Assembly (NCBI GenBank): GCA_025057115.1
Contig: JANWWZ010000003.1
Location: forward strand, 93,731-157,730
DNA from: Bernardetiaceae bacterium
GTDB taxonomy: Bacteria > Bacteroidota > Bacteroidia > Cytophagales > Thermoflexibacteraceae
Reading direction: 5' to 3'
Length of the DNA: 64,000 bases
The translations under genes and the position numbers were made by a program. Positions within the stretch are counted from its first letter, which is position 1. Every line of letters starts with the position of its first letter. The notes under the pieces were generated by a model, which made no database searches, had not been told where the DNA came from, and was given only the letters and a program-made list of their open reading frames with translations. Shown piece by piece: positions 29,057 through 37,728 of the stretch.

Positions 29057-29899
29057 ATGTTTTTGGTTAGATGGGTATCGAGATTGCCTTGGAAAATAAT
29101 TTACACCCTCAGCGACTTGTTATTTTTCATTGCATATTACCTATTGCAATATCGCAAAGATGTAGTGAAAAACAACCTTATGCTAGCTTTTCCAGAAAAA
29201 AGTCAGCAAGAGCGCAACATAATTGCCAAACAGTTTTACAGAAATCTCTGCGATGTCATCCTTGAAATCATCAAAACCCTTACTATTTCCGTTGAAGAAC
29301 TCAACGAGCGCATTCGTGTGGCTAATCCTGAATTATTGGAAGAATATCTACAAAGTAACCAATCTGTTATTGTTATGACAGGGCATTTGGGAAATTGGGA
29401 ATGGATTCCGCAAGTGTTAAAACCCATGTTTCCGCAGTATAGCTTTTGCCCTGTGTATAAACAACTTTCAGATGCTTTCTCCAATAATCTCATGTTGCAA
29501 ATTCGCTCTCGTTTTGGTATAGAGCCCATTTTGAAAGAGCACACCCTTAGAGAAGTAGCAAAGCGGCGGAAAGCAGGGCAAGTATTTTGCTTAGGCTTAG
29601 TAGCCGATCAAAGTCCAGCAAAGCACGAGTTAGAGTTTAAGACTAATTTTTTCAATATTCCGACCTATTTTTATACAGGAGGTGAAAAGCTAGCCCGTCA
29701 AACTGGCTTTCCCGTCCTTTACGCAGTAGTACAGCGCCTCAAACGGGGTTGTTACGTTCTTGAATTTGAAAAACTTCAGCCCTCGTTGCAGTCTTCAAAC
29801 CAAATAATTAAGACTTATGTGGATTTGTTGGAAAAATCTATTAAAAAACAACCAGCTGATTGGCTCTGGAGCCATAAACGATGGAAGTTTAGCTACTAA
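29057..29899 (+). CDS. Lysophospholipid acyltransferase (LpxL/HtrB lauroyltransferase family)
   Basis: The 280-residue inner-membrane enzyme has an N-terminal membrane anchor (about 12-32), then RKDVVKNNLMLAFPEKS, typical of the family. The catalytic motif is MTGHLGNWEW (His110 x4 Glu115), followed by FCPVYKQLSD, and LVADQSPAKH near the second conserved block. Members add a secondary acyl chain to lipid A; some Bacteroidota relatives acylate ornithine or other lipids. The thioredoxin/TPR gene begins 13 bases after the stop, which suggests co-transcription without obvious shared function. Confidence 0.88.
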   Translation: MFLVRWVSRLPWKIIYTLSDLLFFIAYYLLQYRKDVVKNNLMLAFPEKSQQERNIIAKQFYRNLCDVILEIIKTLTISVEELNERIRVANPELLEEYLQSNQSVIVMTGHLGNWEWIPQVLKPMFPQYSFCPVYKQLSDAFSNNLMLQIRSRFGIEPILKEHTLREVAKRRKAGQVFCLGLVADQSPAKHELEFKTNFFNIPTYFYTGGEKLARQTGFPVLYAVVQRLKRGCYVLEFEKLQPSLQSSNQIIKTYVDLLEKSIKKQPADWLWSHKRWKFSY

Positions 29900-29912
29900 G
29901 GTAATCTTGCTT

Positions 29913-31082
29913 ATGACTTTTGTAATAAAGCCTCTTTTTCTGCTAGCTCAAGGGTTTTCTTCAACTCCCACGGGCATTCAATTTCAAAAGTATAGTTGGA
30001 TTGAAGTACTCAAGCATGCCAAAGCTAGCAACAAGTATATTTTTGTAAGTGTATATGCCGAGTGGTGCGCCCCTTGTAAAAAAATGCATCAGGAAGTTTT
30101 TACAAACCTCAGCGTAGCTAATTTTTTTAACAACAATTTTGTAAATTTTAGAATAAATGCCGAAGAAGGTGAAGGCATAGAATTTTCTAGCGTATTTGAG
30201 GTAGATGCCTACCCAAGTGCTTTGTTTTTTTCTCCTGAGGGTAAATTAGTGCACCGCCTGGTGGGATATTTTGATGCAGAGGCGTTTTTGCAAGGAGCTA
30301 AAAATGCTCTCAACCCTGACTATCAACTAGTTACGCTAAAAAACAAGTACGAAAGCGGCGACCGCAGTCAAACAGTAATGCGCCAATACGTATATGCTTT
30401 GCTCAATGCTGGCGACAGCAAAGCATCCTCCGTAGCCAGAGAGTTATTGCAGCAACAAACTTCCTCTCGCTGGCATGAACCTGATAATTGGGCGCTAATT
30501 CAAAAAACAGAATTAGACATAAATAGCCCTGTTTTTGATTTTGTTGCTAAAAATCCTCACTTGTTTGCCATCTATGAGCCTGAATACAGCCACTACATTC
30601 ATTTAGTAACAGGAAGGGCAATGTTTAAAGTCAGTCGCAGCCAGCAGCTCAAGCAACTGCAACTGCTTAAGCAAGTTTTAAAGCACTATTTTCCAAAAGA
30701 TTCAGCCAGATATCTAGCAAGGGCTGATTTTTATTTTTACACCATGGGCAACCACGATGAAAAAAAATACGCCGCCTCAGCGCGCTATTTGGACCACTAC
30801 TGCAACGACTGGCAAGAACTCAATGAAATAGCATGGAGTTACTACGAACAAGAAACTTCCTTGGACAAACTCCAAAAAGCGCTTCAATGGGTAGAAAAAT
30901 CTATCCAGCTAAAAGAAACCTACTCAAACTTGGAGACGAAAGCTCATTTGTTATACAAGCTAGGTCGCAGCAAAGAGGCTTTAGAGGTAGCTCAAAAAGC
31001 AATCTCTATCGGCAGGTTGCAAAAGTTAGACACTTCTTTGGTTGAGGAATTAATATCCATTATTAGGCAAACAAAGCGATAA
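29913..31082 (+). CDS. Exported thioredoxin-fold protein with C-terminal TPR-like region
   Basis: The protein begins with a short hydrophobic signal (MTFVIKPLFLLAQG) and a thioredoxin domain with the redox pair in YAEWCAPCKKMHQEVF, then YPSALFFSPEGKLVHRLVGY. The second half is helical, and its last 100 residues look like tetratricopeptide repeats (AWSYYEQETSLDKLQKALQW, then KAHLLYKLGRSKEALEVAQK). It probably works as a periplasmic thiol oxidoreductase or chaperone, but the target is unknown. The frame stays open upstream to 29817 inside the acyltransferase gene; the ATG at 29913 is the first sensible start. Confidence 0.78.
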   Translation: MTFVIKPLFLLAQGFSSTPTGIQFQKYSWIEVLKHAKASNKYIFVSVYAEWCAPCKKMHQEVFTNLSVANFFNNNFVNFRINAEEGEGIEFSSVFEVDAYPSALFFSPEGKLVHRLVGYFDAEAFLQGAKNALNPDYQLVTLKNKYESGDRSQTVMRQYVYALLNAGDSKASSVARELLQQQTSSRWHEPDNWALIQKTELDINSPVFDFVAKNPHLFAIYEPEYSHYIHLVTGRAMFKVSRSQQLKQLQLLKQVLKHYFPKDSARYLARADFYFYTMGNHDEKKYAASARYLDHYCNDWQELNEIAWSYYEQETSLDKLQKALQWVEKSIQLKETYSNLETKAHLLYKLGRSKEALEVAQKAISIGRLQKLDTSLVEELISIIRQTKR

Positions 31083-31107
31083 CCTTCATCAAACTTTGGC
31101 AAGCAAA

Positions 31108-32424
31108 ATGAAAGTAATGAAATTCGGCGGCACTTCTGTGGGAAGTGCTCAGAGAATTCAACATGTAGCAAATCTAATTAATACGCCTGAAAAGAAAATT
31201 GTAGTGCTTTCTGCTATGTCAGGTACTACCAATGCGTTGGTGCAGATTGGGGAGGCATTGTACGCAAAAAACTATCCAGAAGCCCATCGGCGCATAGACG
31301 AGTTAGAAGCAAAGTACCATCAAGTAGTAGCAGAACTTTACACCAGCCCAGAAGCAGCCAACAAAGCTAAACGACTTATTTACGATCACTTCGGCTACAT
31401 GCGCGTTCTTGCCAAAAACATGTTTAACACGCGCAAGGAAAAAGCAATGCTCGCCGAAGGAGAAATCCTCTCCACACATTTGATGTTTTACTATCTGGAA
31501 GAAATTGGCGTGCCAGTTATTCTGCTCGATGCACTGGACTTTATGCGAATTGATGAAAACGAAGAACCCGATTTGCCCTTTATTACCGAACACCTACAAG
31601 CTGAACTACACAAATACCCCGAAGCTAATTTATTTCTCACGCAAGGATACATTTGTTTAAATTCTTACGGAGAAGTAGATAACCTCAAGCGCGGCGGTAG
31701 CGACTACACGGCTTCTCTTATCGGGGCTGCTATTATGGCAGAAGAAGTCCAAATTTGGACTGATATAGATGGCATGCACAACAACGATCCTCGCGTGGTG
31801 GAACGCACTGTTCCCGTTGCTGAGCTTTCTTTCGACGAAGCTGCCGAACTGGCTTACTTTGGCGCCAAAATTCTCCATCCTCAAAGTGTCAATCCTGCTC
31901 GGATGAAAAAAATTCCCGTCCGCTTGCTCAATACCATGCAGCCTGAACAGCCTGGCACACTCATCACAGAACGCTCTAACGGCAAGGGAATCAAGGCGGT
32001 GGCGGCTAAAGATGGCATTACAGCTATTCGCGTCCAATCAGGACGCATGTTGCTTGCTTATGGGTTTTTGAAAAAGCTCTTCGAAGTATTCGAGCGCTAC
32101 AAAACTCCTATCGACATGGTAACCACTTCGGAAGTAGCCGTATCCCTCACCATAGACAACCCTAAGCATCTGCAAGAGATTGTAAAAGAACTACAACAGT
32201 TTGCAACGGTGGAGGTAGAACCCGACCAAACTATTATTTGCGTTGTTGGCGATATGATGGAGCAGAAACAAGACTACGTAACTCAAGTGCTGCAAGCCGT
32301 TAGAGGTATTCCCATCCGCATGGTGTCTTACGGAGGTAGCAAAAATAACGTTTCCTTGCTGATTCATAGTCGTTATAAAGCCGATGCCCTTAAAGCTCTA
32401 AACAAAGGCATTTTTGGCTTATAA
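31108..32424 (+). CDS. lysC: Aspartate kinase (monofunctional)
   Basis: The enzyme phosphorylates L-aspartate, the first step to lysine, threonine and methionine. The ATG at 31108 gives MKVMKFGGTSVGS, the phosphate-binding start of the family; a TTG at 31096 would add four residues. The kinase domain also shows LKRGGSDYTASLIGAA and IWTDIDGMHNNDPRVV. Two ACT-type regulatory regions fill the C-terminus (about 300-438; VSLTIDN and VSYGGSKNNVSLLI), consistent with feedback control by lysine or threonine. There is no fused homoserine dehydrogenase. recQ starts four bases after the stop. Confidence 0.94.
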   Translation: MKVMKFGGTSVGSAQRIQHVANLINTPEKKIVVLSAMSGTTNALVQIGEALYAKNYPEAHRRIDELEAKYHQVVAELYTSPEAANKAKRLIYDHFGYMRVLAKNMFNTRKEKAMLAEGEILSTHLMFYYLEEIGVPVILLDALDFMRIDENEEPDLPFITEHLQAELHKYPEANLFLTQGYICLNSYGEVDNLKRGGSDYTASLIGAAIMAEEVQIWTDIDGMHNNDPRVVERTVPVAELSFDEAAELAYFGAKILHPQSVNPARMKKIPVRLLNTMQPEQPGTLITERSNGKGIKAVAAKDGITAIRVQSGRMLLAYGFLKKLFEVFERYKTPIDMVTTSEVAVSLTIDNPKHLQEIVKELQQFATVEVEPDQTIICVVGDMMEQKQDYVTQVLQAVRGIPIRMVSYGGSKNNVSLLIHSRYKADALKALNKGIFGL

Positions 32425-32428
32425 GTCG

Positions 32429-34375
32429 ATGTCAACTCTGCTTGATATTCATGCTTTGCTAAAACAGTACTGGGGCTACGATAGCTTTCGCCCATTACAA
32501 GAGGAAATTATTCGCCATGTGCTAGCAGGGAAGGATGCATTGGCACTACTTCCTACAGGCGGAGGTAAATCCATTTGCTTCCAAGTGCCTGCATTGGCTA
32601 TGGAAGGGCTTTGCATTGTCATTTCGCCGCTTATTGCCTTGATGAAAGATCAAGTAGAGCAACTTAGGCGACGGGGTATCAATGCGGTAGCAGTGTATAG
32701 CGGCATGTCTGCTAAAGAAATCGACATTGCATTGGATAATTGCATTTATGCTACTGGTAACCCTGTGCGATTTCTGTACCTGTCTCCTGAGCGGTTGCAA
32801 ACGGAAGTGATGCAAAGTCGTGCTCCTCGCATGCGCATCAACCTGCTAGCCATTGATGAGGCACATTGTATTTCTCAATGGGGATATGATTTTCGCCCTC
32901 CTTACTTAGAAATTGCTCGTTTTCGCCAGTTGATTGGCATGCAAGTACCCTGCCTTGCCTTAACAGCTACTGCCACTCCCGAAGTACAGCAGGACATACA
33001 AGAAAAATTGTTATTTCGTCCTGGCAGCCGCGTATTTCGCAAAAGTTTTTTACGCGATAACCTTTCTTACTCCGTTTTTCAAACCGAAGATATTTCCAAT
33101 CGCCTATTGCGGGTACTGAAAGGCGTTTCGGGTACGGCAATAGTGTACAGCAATACGCGCCGCCAAGCAGAACAGATAGCCCAATGGCTCAAACAACACC
33201 ATCTTTCTACTGATTTTTATCATGCTGGTCTCTCCACGTTGGAACGCACAAAGCGACAAGAGGCGTGGATTAATAACCGAACCCGCATCATAGTAGCTAC
33301 CAACGCTTTTGGAATGGGTATCGATAAGCCTGACGTGCGGCTAGTAGTACACCTAGCTCCCCCTACCTCGCCAGAAGCCTATTACCAAGAGGCAGGACGC
33401 GGAGGAAGAGACGGCAAGCATGCTTATGCGGTGTTATTGTATCAACCCAATGAAATTCAGCAACTTTCTCAGATAGTGGAGCACTCCTATCCATCAGAAG
33501 AAACCCTAGCAGCAGTCTACCATCGACTAGCGAATTATTTGCAAATTCCAGTAGGCAGCCAACCCCCTTTACAGAATTTTAACCTCGAACATTTTTTACA
33601 AACTTGCCATGCCGCCGGACTTACTCTAGGAGCAAATAGGATTTTTCAGGCTCTGTGCCGACTAGAAGAGTTAGGATTGTTGCAGCTAAGTAATTCAGAA
33701 GAAACGCAAGACAAATTCTTTTTTCAGGCTAATTATGAGGATGTGTATCGCTTTCAAGTAGCCCATACTGCCTACGAACCCTTGCTGAAGTACTTAGTGC
33801 GAACCTTTGGAGGAGAAGCCTTTGCCCGATTTGTACCTTTTTCCATTGAGCGAGCAAGTGCCGCTCTGAAAATCACTCCTCAAGAGTTAATTCACCAAAT
33901 GGAAAAACTAGAAAAACAGGGCTTGATTTGTTTTTCTCCTGCTCGCCAATTGCCTCAAATTCAACTTCTTACTCCTCGCATGTCAACGGTTCACTTCCGA
34001 ATTGACCGAGCTTATTACCAATTTCGTCGGCAGCAAGCTCAACGGAAAGCAGCCGCTATGCAGCAATATCTACAAACCTACCAATGCAGGCAAGAAGTCT
34101 TGCTAGCTTATTTTGGCGAAACACTTAGCCAACCTTGTGGCATCTGCGATAATTGTTTGAAAGCTAAGAAAAACCCTTCCAAGCATCAGGCAGAGCATTA
34201 TAAGGAGGTGATCTTAAGGACACTTTCTCAACAACCCTTGCTGCCTGAAGAACTGCTTTATCAAGTAGCGCCCCTTGATCAAGAACTATTCACTGAGGTA
34301 GTGCGGCAACTACTAGCTACAAACCTGCTTACCGCGTTGCCTGATGGTAGGCTATCTGTTGCAAGAAAGTCCTAA
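32429..34375 (+). CDS. recQ: RecQ family ATP-dependent DNA helicase
   Basis: This 3'-5' DNA helicase has Walker A LLPTGGGKSICFQ, the DEAH box with the RecQ aromatic loop IDEAHCISQWGYDFRP, and motif VI QEAGRGGRDG. The protein is about 648 residues from the ATG at 32429. After the helicase core comes a helical and winged-helix-like stretch of roughly 200 residues. The zinc cysteines (CRQEV, then CGICDNC) lie close to the C-terminus, followed by a short helical tail. No HRDC domain is present. E. coli RecQ places the zinc cluster directly after the core, so this is a rearranged branch. The gene is coupled to lysC by four-base spacing. Confidence 0.92.
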   Translation: MSTLLDIHALLKQYWGYDSFRPLQEEIIRHVLAGKDALALLPTGGGKSICFQVPALAMEGLCIVISPLIALMKDQVEQLRRRGINAVAVYSGMSAKEIDIALDNCIYATGNPVRFLYLSPERLQTEVMQSRAPRMRINLLAIDEAHCISQWGYDFRPPYLEIARFRQLIGMQVPCLALTATATPEVQQDIQEKLLFRPGSRVFRKSFLRDNLSYSVFQTEDISNRLLRVLKGVSGTAIVYSNTRRQAEQIAQWLKQHHLSTDFYHAGLSTLERTKRQEAWINNRTRIIVATNAFGMGIDKPDVRLVVHLAPPTSPEAYYQEAGRGGRDGKHAYAVLLYQPNEIQQLSQIVEHSYPSEETLAAVYHRLANYLQIPVGSQPPLQNFNLEHFLQTCHAAGLTLGANRIFQALCRLEELGLLQLSNSEETQDKFFFQANYEDVYRFQVAHTAYEPLLKYLVRTFGGEAFARFVPFSIERASAALKITPQELIHQMEKLEKQGLICFSPARQLPQIQLLTPRMSTVHFRIDRAYYQFRRQQAQRKAAAMQQYLQTYQCRQEVLLAYFGETLSQPCGICDNCLKAKKNPSKHQAEHYKEVILRTLSQQPLLPEELLYQVAPLDQELFTEVVRQLLATNLLTALPDGRLSVARKS

Positions 34376-34513
34376 TTTTTTTGCACCGTAGATAACTAAA
34401 TAGTGAAAATGTAGATCATTTTATCACTTCTCAACTTTTTAAACAGTTAGCGCTCAATGATGTATTTAATTTTTGTTACCTCTGCAATTTAGCAGATTGA
34501 GGTAGCTGAATTC

Positions 34514-34664
34514 CTGCCATTGTTTGTGTCCTCGTGAACAACGTCGACGTCATAGCAATCCAGTGGGCTATCAGCACTGCCGTTTTGTATCCTCACGAAC
34601 AACAGCAATGTCAGCAATCCAGTAGGCTATCAGCATTGCCGTTGTTTGTGTCCTCACAAACAAC
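34514..34664. repeat. Tandem ~60-base repeat with palindromic cores (about 2.5 copies)
   Basis: A motif CTGCC..TTGTTTGTGTCCTC followed by GAACAAC and a spacer with AGCAATCCAGTGGGCTATCAGCA recurs starting at about 34514, 34577 and 34636 (periods 63 and 59). The third core is a perfect hairpin: GTTGTTTGTG (34641-34650), TCCT, CACAAACAAC (34655-34664). The first two cores are decayed palindromes. The spacers between cores are copies of each other, so this is not a CRISPR array. Confidence 0.75.
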
Positions 34665-34973
34665 CCCTTGTGATTAAAAACGCAAAAAGTAAGGATGAGC
34701 TGAAAGAAAGCACAATTTTACACTTTCCAAAGAAAATACTCGCTGCCATGCTGCTGGATTGTTTCAAGACATGAACAAGGCACCTTCTCCGTGAAGAACA
34801 ATAGCAAAAAATGACCTTTAAGAATTTAGGCAACTTAATCCCTGTTGCCCAATTTGAAACTTATCAGACTTAAGCAATTGAATTTTAATTTTTCATTTTA
34901 TCGACCAATTTTTCATATCAAATTGCTCTTGCTATTTTATTGTTGGGCTAATTTAAATCTATTGTGCTCAGCT

Positions 34974-34981
34974 TAATTTTG
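34974..34981 (+). promoter_or_regulatory. TAnnTTTG -7 box upstream of fabF
   Basis: TAATTTTG lies 32 bases before the fabF ATG. The -33 position is not obvious, so this is a moderate call. Confidence 0.4.
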
Positions 34982-35013
34982 CGCGACTTGAAAAATGCAT
35001 CGCTGACAGTTTC

Positions 35014-36258
35014 ATGAGAAGAGTAGTAATTACTGGAATGGGAGCCATCACTCCATTAGGCAACAGCGTAACTGATTTTTGGAATGCACTTATTAATGGA
35101 GTAAGCGGGGCTGGTCCTATTACTAAGTTTGATGCAAGTAAGTTTAAAACTCAATTCGCCTGCGAAGTAAAAAATTTCGACCCACTTAAGTATTTTGACA
35201 AAGCTGAAGCAAAGCGATACGATCTATTCACTCAATACGCCATAGCGGCCGTAGAAGAGGCGGTCCAAAATGCCCATATTAATTTTGAGCAACTCAATCG
35301 CAATCGGATTGGGGTAATCTGGGGTTCGGGAAATGGCGGTATTCAAACCTTTCAAGAACAAGTAATTGAATTTGCTTTAGGAGATGGCACGCCGCGATTT
35401 AGCCCCTTTCTCGTGCCTCGCATGATTGTGGATATTGCTGCAGGTGTCATTTCTATCAAATACGGCTTGCGAGGAGTGAATTTTGCTACCGTTTCAGCAT
35501 GTGCTACGTCTACTAACGCCATTATTGAAGCCTTTAACTACATTCGTTGGAACAAAGCCGATATGATCATTACAGGCGGCTCAGAGGCTCCTATTACAGA
35601 AAGTGCCGTAGGAGGATTTAATGCAGCAAAAGCACTTTCTACCAACAATGCCAACGCCGCTACTGCTTCCCGTCCCTTTGATGTAACTCGAGACGGCTTT
35701 GTCATGGGAGAAGGTGCTGGCGCATTGATTTTAGAAGAATTAGAGCATGCGCGGAGAAGAAACGCTCCTATCATTGCCGAAGTGGTAGGAGGAGGCACCT
35801 CTGCTGATGCTTATCACTTGACAGGCTCTCATCCTGAAGGCGAAGGGGCTTACTTGGGCATGTTAGCCGCCCTTGAAGAAGCTGGCATCGCTCCTGACCA
35901 AGTGGACTATTTAAACGCTCATGCTACTTCTACTCCTTTAGGAGATGTAAGCGAACTAAAAGCCATTTTGAGACTTTTTGGCGCGCGACCAACTCTTAGC
36001 ATTAGTGCTACCAAGTCCATGACGGGGCATTTATTAGGCGCGGCAGGGGCAGTAGAGGCTATTGCTACTATTTTAAGTGTAGCTACCGATCTTGTGCCAC
36101 CTACTATTAACACCACTCATATAGAGCCAGAATATAAGGATCTATTTCACTTTCCGTTGGAAAAAGCAGCCAGCCGACAAGTGAATTATGCCATGAGCAA
36201 TAATTTCGGCTTTGGTGGTCATATTGCTACTGTACTTTTTGCTAAGTATAGAGGGTAA
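35014..36258 (+). CDS. fabF: Beta-ketoacyl-ACP synthase II
   Basis: This condensing enzyme elongates acyl-ACP with malonyl-ACP in fatty-acid synthesis. The 414 residues have the thiolase fold with Cys163 in VSACATSTNA, His303 in NAHATSTPLGD, Lys334 and His339 in ATKSMTGHLLGAAG, and the Gly-rich SNNFGFGGH near the end. Length and motifs are normal. In many bacteria the order is acpP-fabF-rnc; here neither acpP nor rnc is adjacent, and the next gene is a convergent CARF-HEPN gene. Confidence 0.95.
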   Translation: MRRVVITGMGAITPLGNSVTDFWNALINGVSGAGPITKFDASKFKTQFACEVKNFDPLKYFDKAEAKRYDLFTQYAIAAVEEAVQNAHINFEQLNRNRIGVIWGSGNGGIQTFQEQVIEFALGDGTPRFSPFLVPRMIVDIAAGVISIKYGLRGVNFATVSACATSTNAIIEAFNYIRWNKADMIITGGSEAPITESAVGGFNAAKALSTNNANAATASRPFDVTRDGFVMGEGAGALILEELEHARRRNAPIIAEVVGGGTSADAYHLTGSHPEGEGAYLGMLAALEEAGIAPDQVDYLNAHATSTPLGDVSELKAILRLFGARPTLSISATKSMTGHLLGAAGAVEAIATILSVATDLVPPTINTTHIEPEYKDLFHFPLEKAASRQVNYAMSNNFGFGGHIATVLFAKYRG

Positions 36259-36332
36259 TTACAGGTTGTTACTTGAGTAAAGTAGAACAAATGCTGCATT
36301 TTTACCATATATTTCCAACTTAAAAAGTTTAG

Positions 36333-37511
36333 CTAATTGGAAGTGGTGGTCTTAATTATATCTATTACTTTTTTACAATGTTTTTCAACTTGCTCAATGA
36401 TAGAGTCTGAAGGATTTGGATTTGTTCGCATTCCCGCGTGATTAATGTCATTGCGTACATTAACTAAGTTTCTCCAAGTTTTTATAATATCCTCTTCTAT
36501 TTGATTTTGTTGAGAAGAGTCTTTGCTGTTTAATATTTCCTCTGCTTTTTCTCTTTCTGTAAGAAGATCAAACTTAAACATGAAGCATACTTTTGATACA
36601 AGTAGTTCTCTTGCCAGAGTAATTGCCCGTTGGTACTGTTTTGTTTCAAGGTAAAATTCTATAATTTCTGCTTGAGCGCGCATACTTTCTTCAGAAGAAA
36701 AATAATCATTACTGCTAACGGAAAATTTATTAGCGATGTCTTTTATTCTATCAAGTAAGGACTTAAAGGGCCTTACCTGCTTCAAGTTATCTACATCTTT
36801 ATATGCTTTATCTATTTCTTTTGTAAGTTTCTTGGCAATGTCTGAAACTTCTTTGGATCTGGATACAGATAATGCATTTGATAGAGTATTTAACTTGCTG
36901 CCAACACTCTTTAGACCTTTTGGTAAATAACTTTTATTTTCACTCCTTTTTGGATCTTTATAAGCAGAATTGTGTAAGTCTATTACTATTTTTGATAATA
37001 ACGAAGCATCTCCTCTTTTTAGAAACCCATCTATTGCAAAAGACCAATCAATTAAGTCCAAGAAAGGCTTTAAGTCAAAAATTGGCACTACTTCGTTCTG
37101 TTTTGCATCAAATGCACCGTACAAAATATGTTTGATTTTTACGTTTTTTGTAACTCGCAGATATACTGCAATGGATAGTAAAATCATTGGTTGAGAGCGA
37201 AAACCATGAGTTATATCGATAATTACCTCTTGTTCTTCGGGAACTTTTTCTACAACTGCACTAAACATGTCCCAAAGTTCCTCTTCATTTTTACCAACTT
37301 GTATTCGTATGGACTCGAAATCACAGACTTGTTCTAGTTCTTTTTTGTGCTTTTCTTCAGACTCTTCTGTCATTAAGACAAAAATTTTTTCAGGATTAAA
37401 AATATCTTTTATTGCTTTTACGACGTAATTGGTTTCTTCAGCTTCTCTCCCATCAAACTGATATTTAACTTTAGTGTAACTTCCCGTGCCTATGACTGAT
37501 AGTAGTATCAT
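36333..37511 (-). CDS. CARF-HEPN protein of the Csx1/Csx2 (TM1812/TIGR02221) type
   Basis: The 392-residue protein opens with ILLSVIGTGSYTKVKYQFDG and has IIDITHGFRSQPMILL (DITHGFR at 99-105). Both are signatures of the CARF domain of TM1812-type CRISPR-associated proteins, which bind cyclic oligoadenylate. A long helical, Lys/Glu-rich middle follows. The C-terminal HEPN region contains RNDINH (Arg353 to His358), the R-x4-H active site of HEPN ribonucleases. Known relatives are RNases activated by cyclic oligoadenylate made by Cas10 in type III CRISPR systems. No cas10, other cas genes or CRISPR array is in this window. It sits with the methyltransferase gene on the minus strand, converges on fabF, and looks more AT-rich than its neighbours. 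Confidence 0.82.
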   Translation of the reverse strand: MILLSVIGTGSYTKVKYQFDGREAEETNYVVKAIKDIFNPEKIFVLMTEESEEKHKKELEQVCDFESIRIQVGKNEEELWDMFSAVVEKVPEEQEVIIDITHGFRSQPMILLSIAVYLRVTKNVKIKHILYGAFDAKQNEVVPIFDLKPFLDLIDWSFAIDGFLKRGDASLLSKIVIDLHNSAYKDPKRSENKSYLPKGLKSVGSKLNTLSNALSVSRSKEVSDIAKKLTKEIDKAYKDVDNLKQVRPFKSLLDRIKDIANKFSVSSNDYFSSEESMRAQAEIIEFYLETKQYQRAITLARELLVSKVCFMFKFDLLTEREKAEEILNSKDSSQQNQIEEDIIKTWRNLVNVRNDINHAGMRTNPNPSDSIIEQVEKHCKKVIDIIKTTTSN

Positions 37512-37551
37512 ATGCTTAATATTTTAATATTGAACCTCGTGGAAATTTATT

Positions 37552-37728
37552 CAAATATTCAATCCTTCAATAGTACTTTTGCCTTTAGTGCCACGCTTGC
37601 GCATGGTTTCATAGTGATTTTTTATTAGTGCATATAACTTCATCTTCGCTTCCTAAATGATCAGCCCTGAGAAGTCTTACAGCTGAGGTTGAGTTCCTAA
37701 GCGCAAGTATGCCATACTTACCACTCAA
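37552..37728 (-). other. 58-codon open frame between methyltransferase and CARF-HEPN genes (possible small gene or gene remnant)
   Basis: After the methyltransferase stop, a different minus-strand frame stays open. Read from a TTG at 37728 it gives 58 residues, including a charged stretch LRADHLGSEDEVICTNKNHY and a basic KRGTKGKSTIEGLNI end. The mix of residues looks coding-like, but there is no ATG, and I recognise no family. It could be a small protein, the tail of a decayed gene lost from the island, or chance. Confidence 0.3.

Larger units (their letters stand above)
34376..35013. other. Long gene-free region upstream of fabF
   Basis: The 638 bases hold no convincing gene. Contents seen: an imperfect hairpin just after recQ (AGTGAAAATG at 34402-34411 with CATTTTATCACT at 34417-34428), the tandem palindromic repeats at 34514-34664, and the fabF -7 box at 34974. 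acpP, a frequent neighbour of fabF, is absent. Confidence 0.5.

Noticed and set aside
34514..34664. Repeats considered as a CRISPR array belonging to the nearby CARF-HEPN gene
   Set aside because: The segments between the palindromic cores are copies of each other, not unique spacers, and there are fewer than three units.
37641..37643. ATG at 37643 on the minus strand as start of a small gene in the island
   Set aside because: That frame gives only about 26 residues of unremarkable composition; the longer alternative frame without ATG is reported instead.
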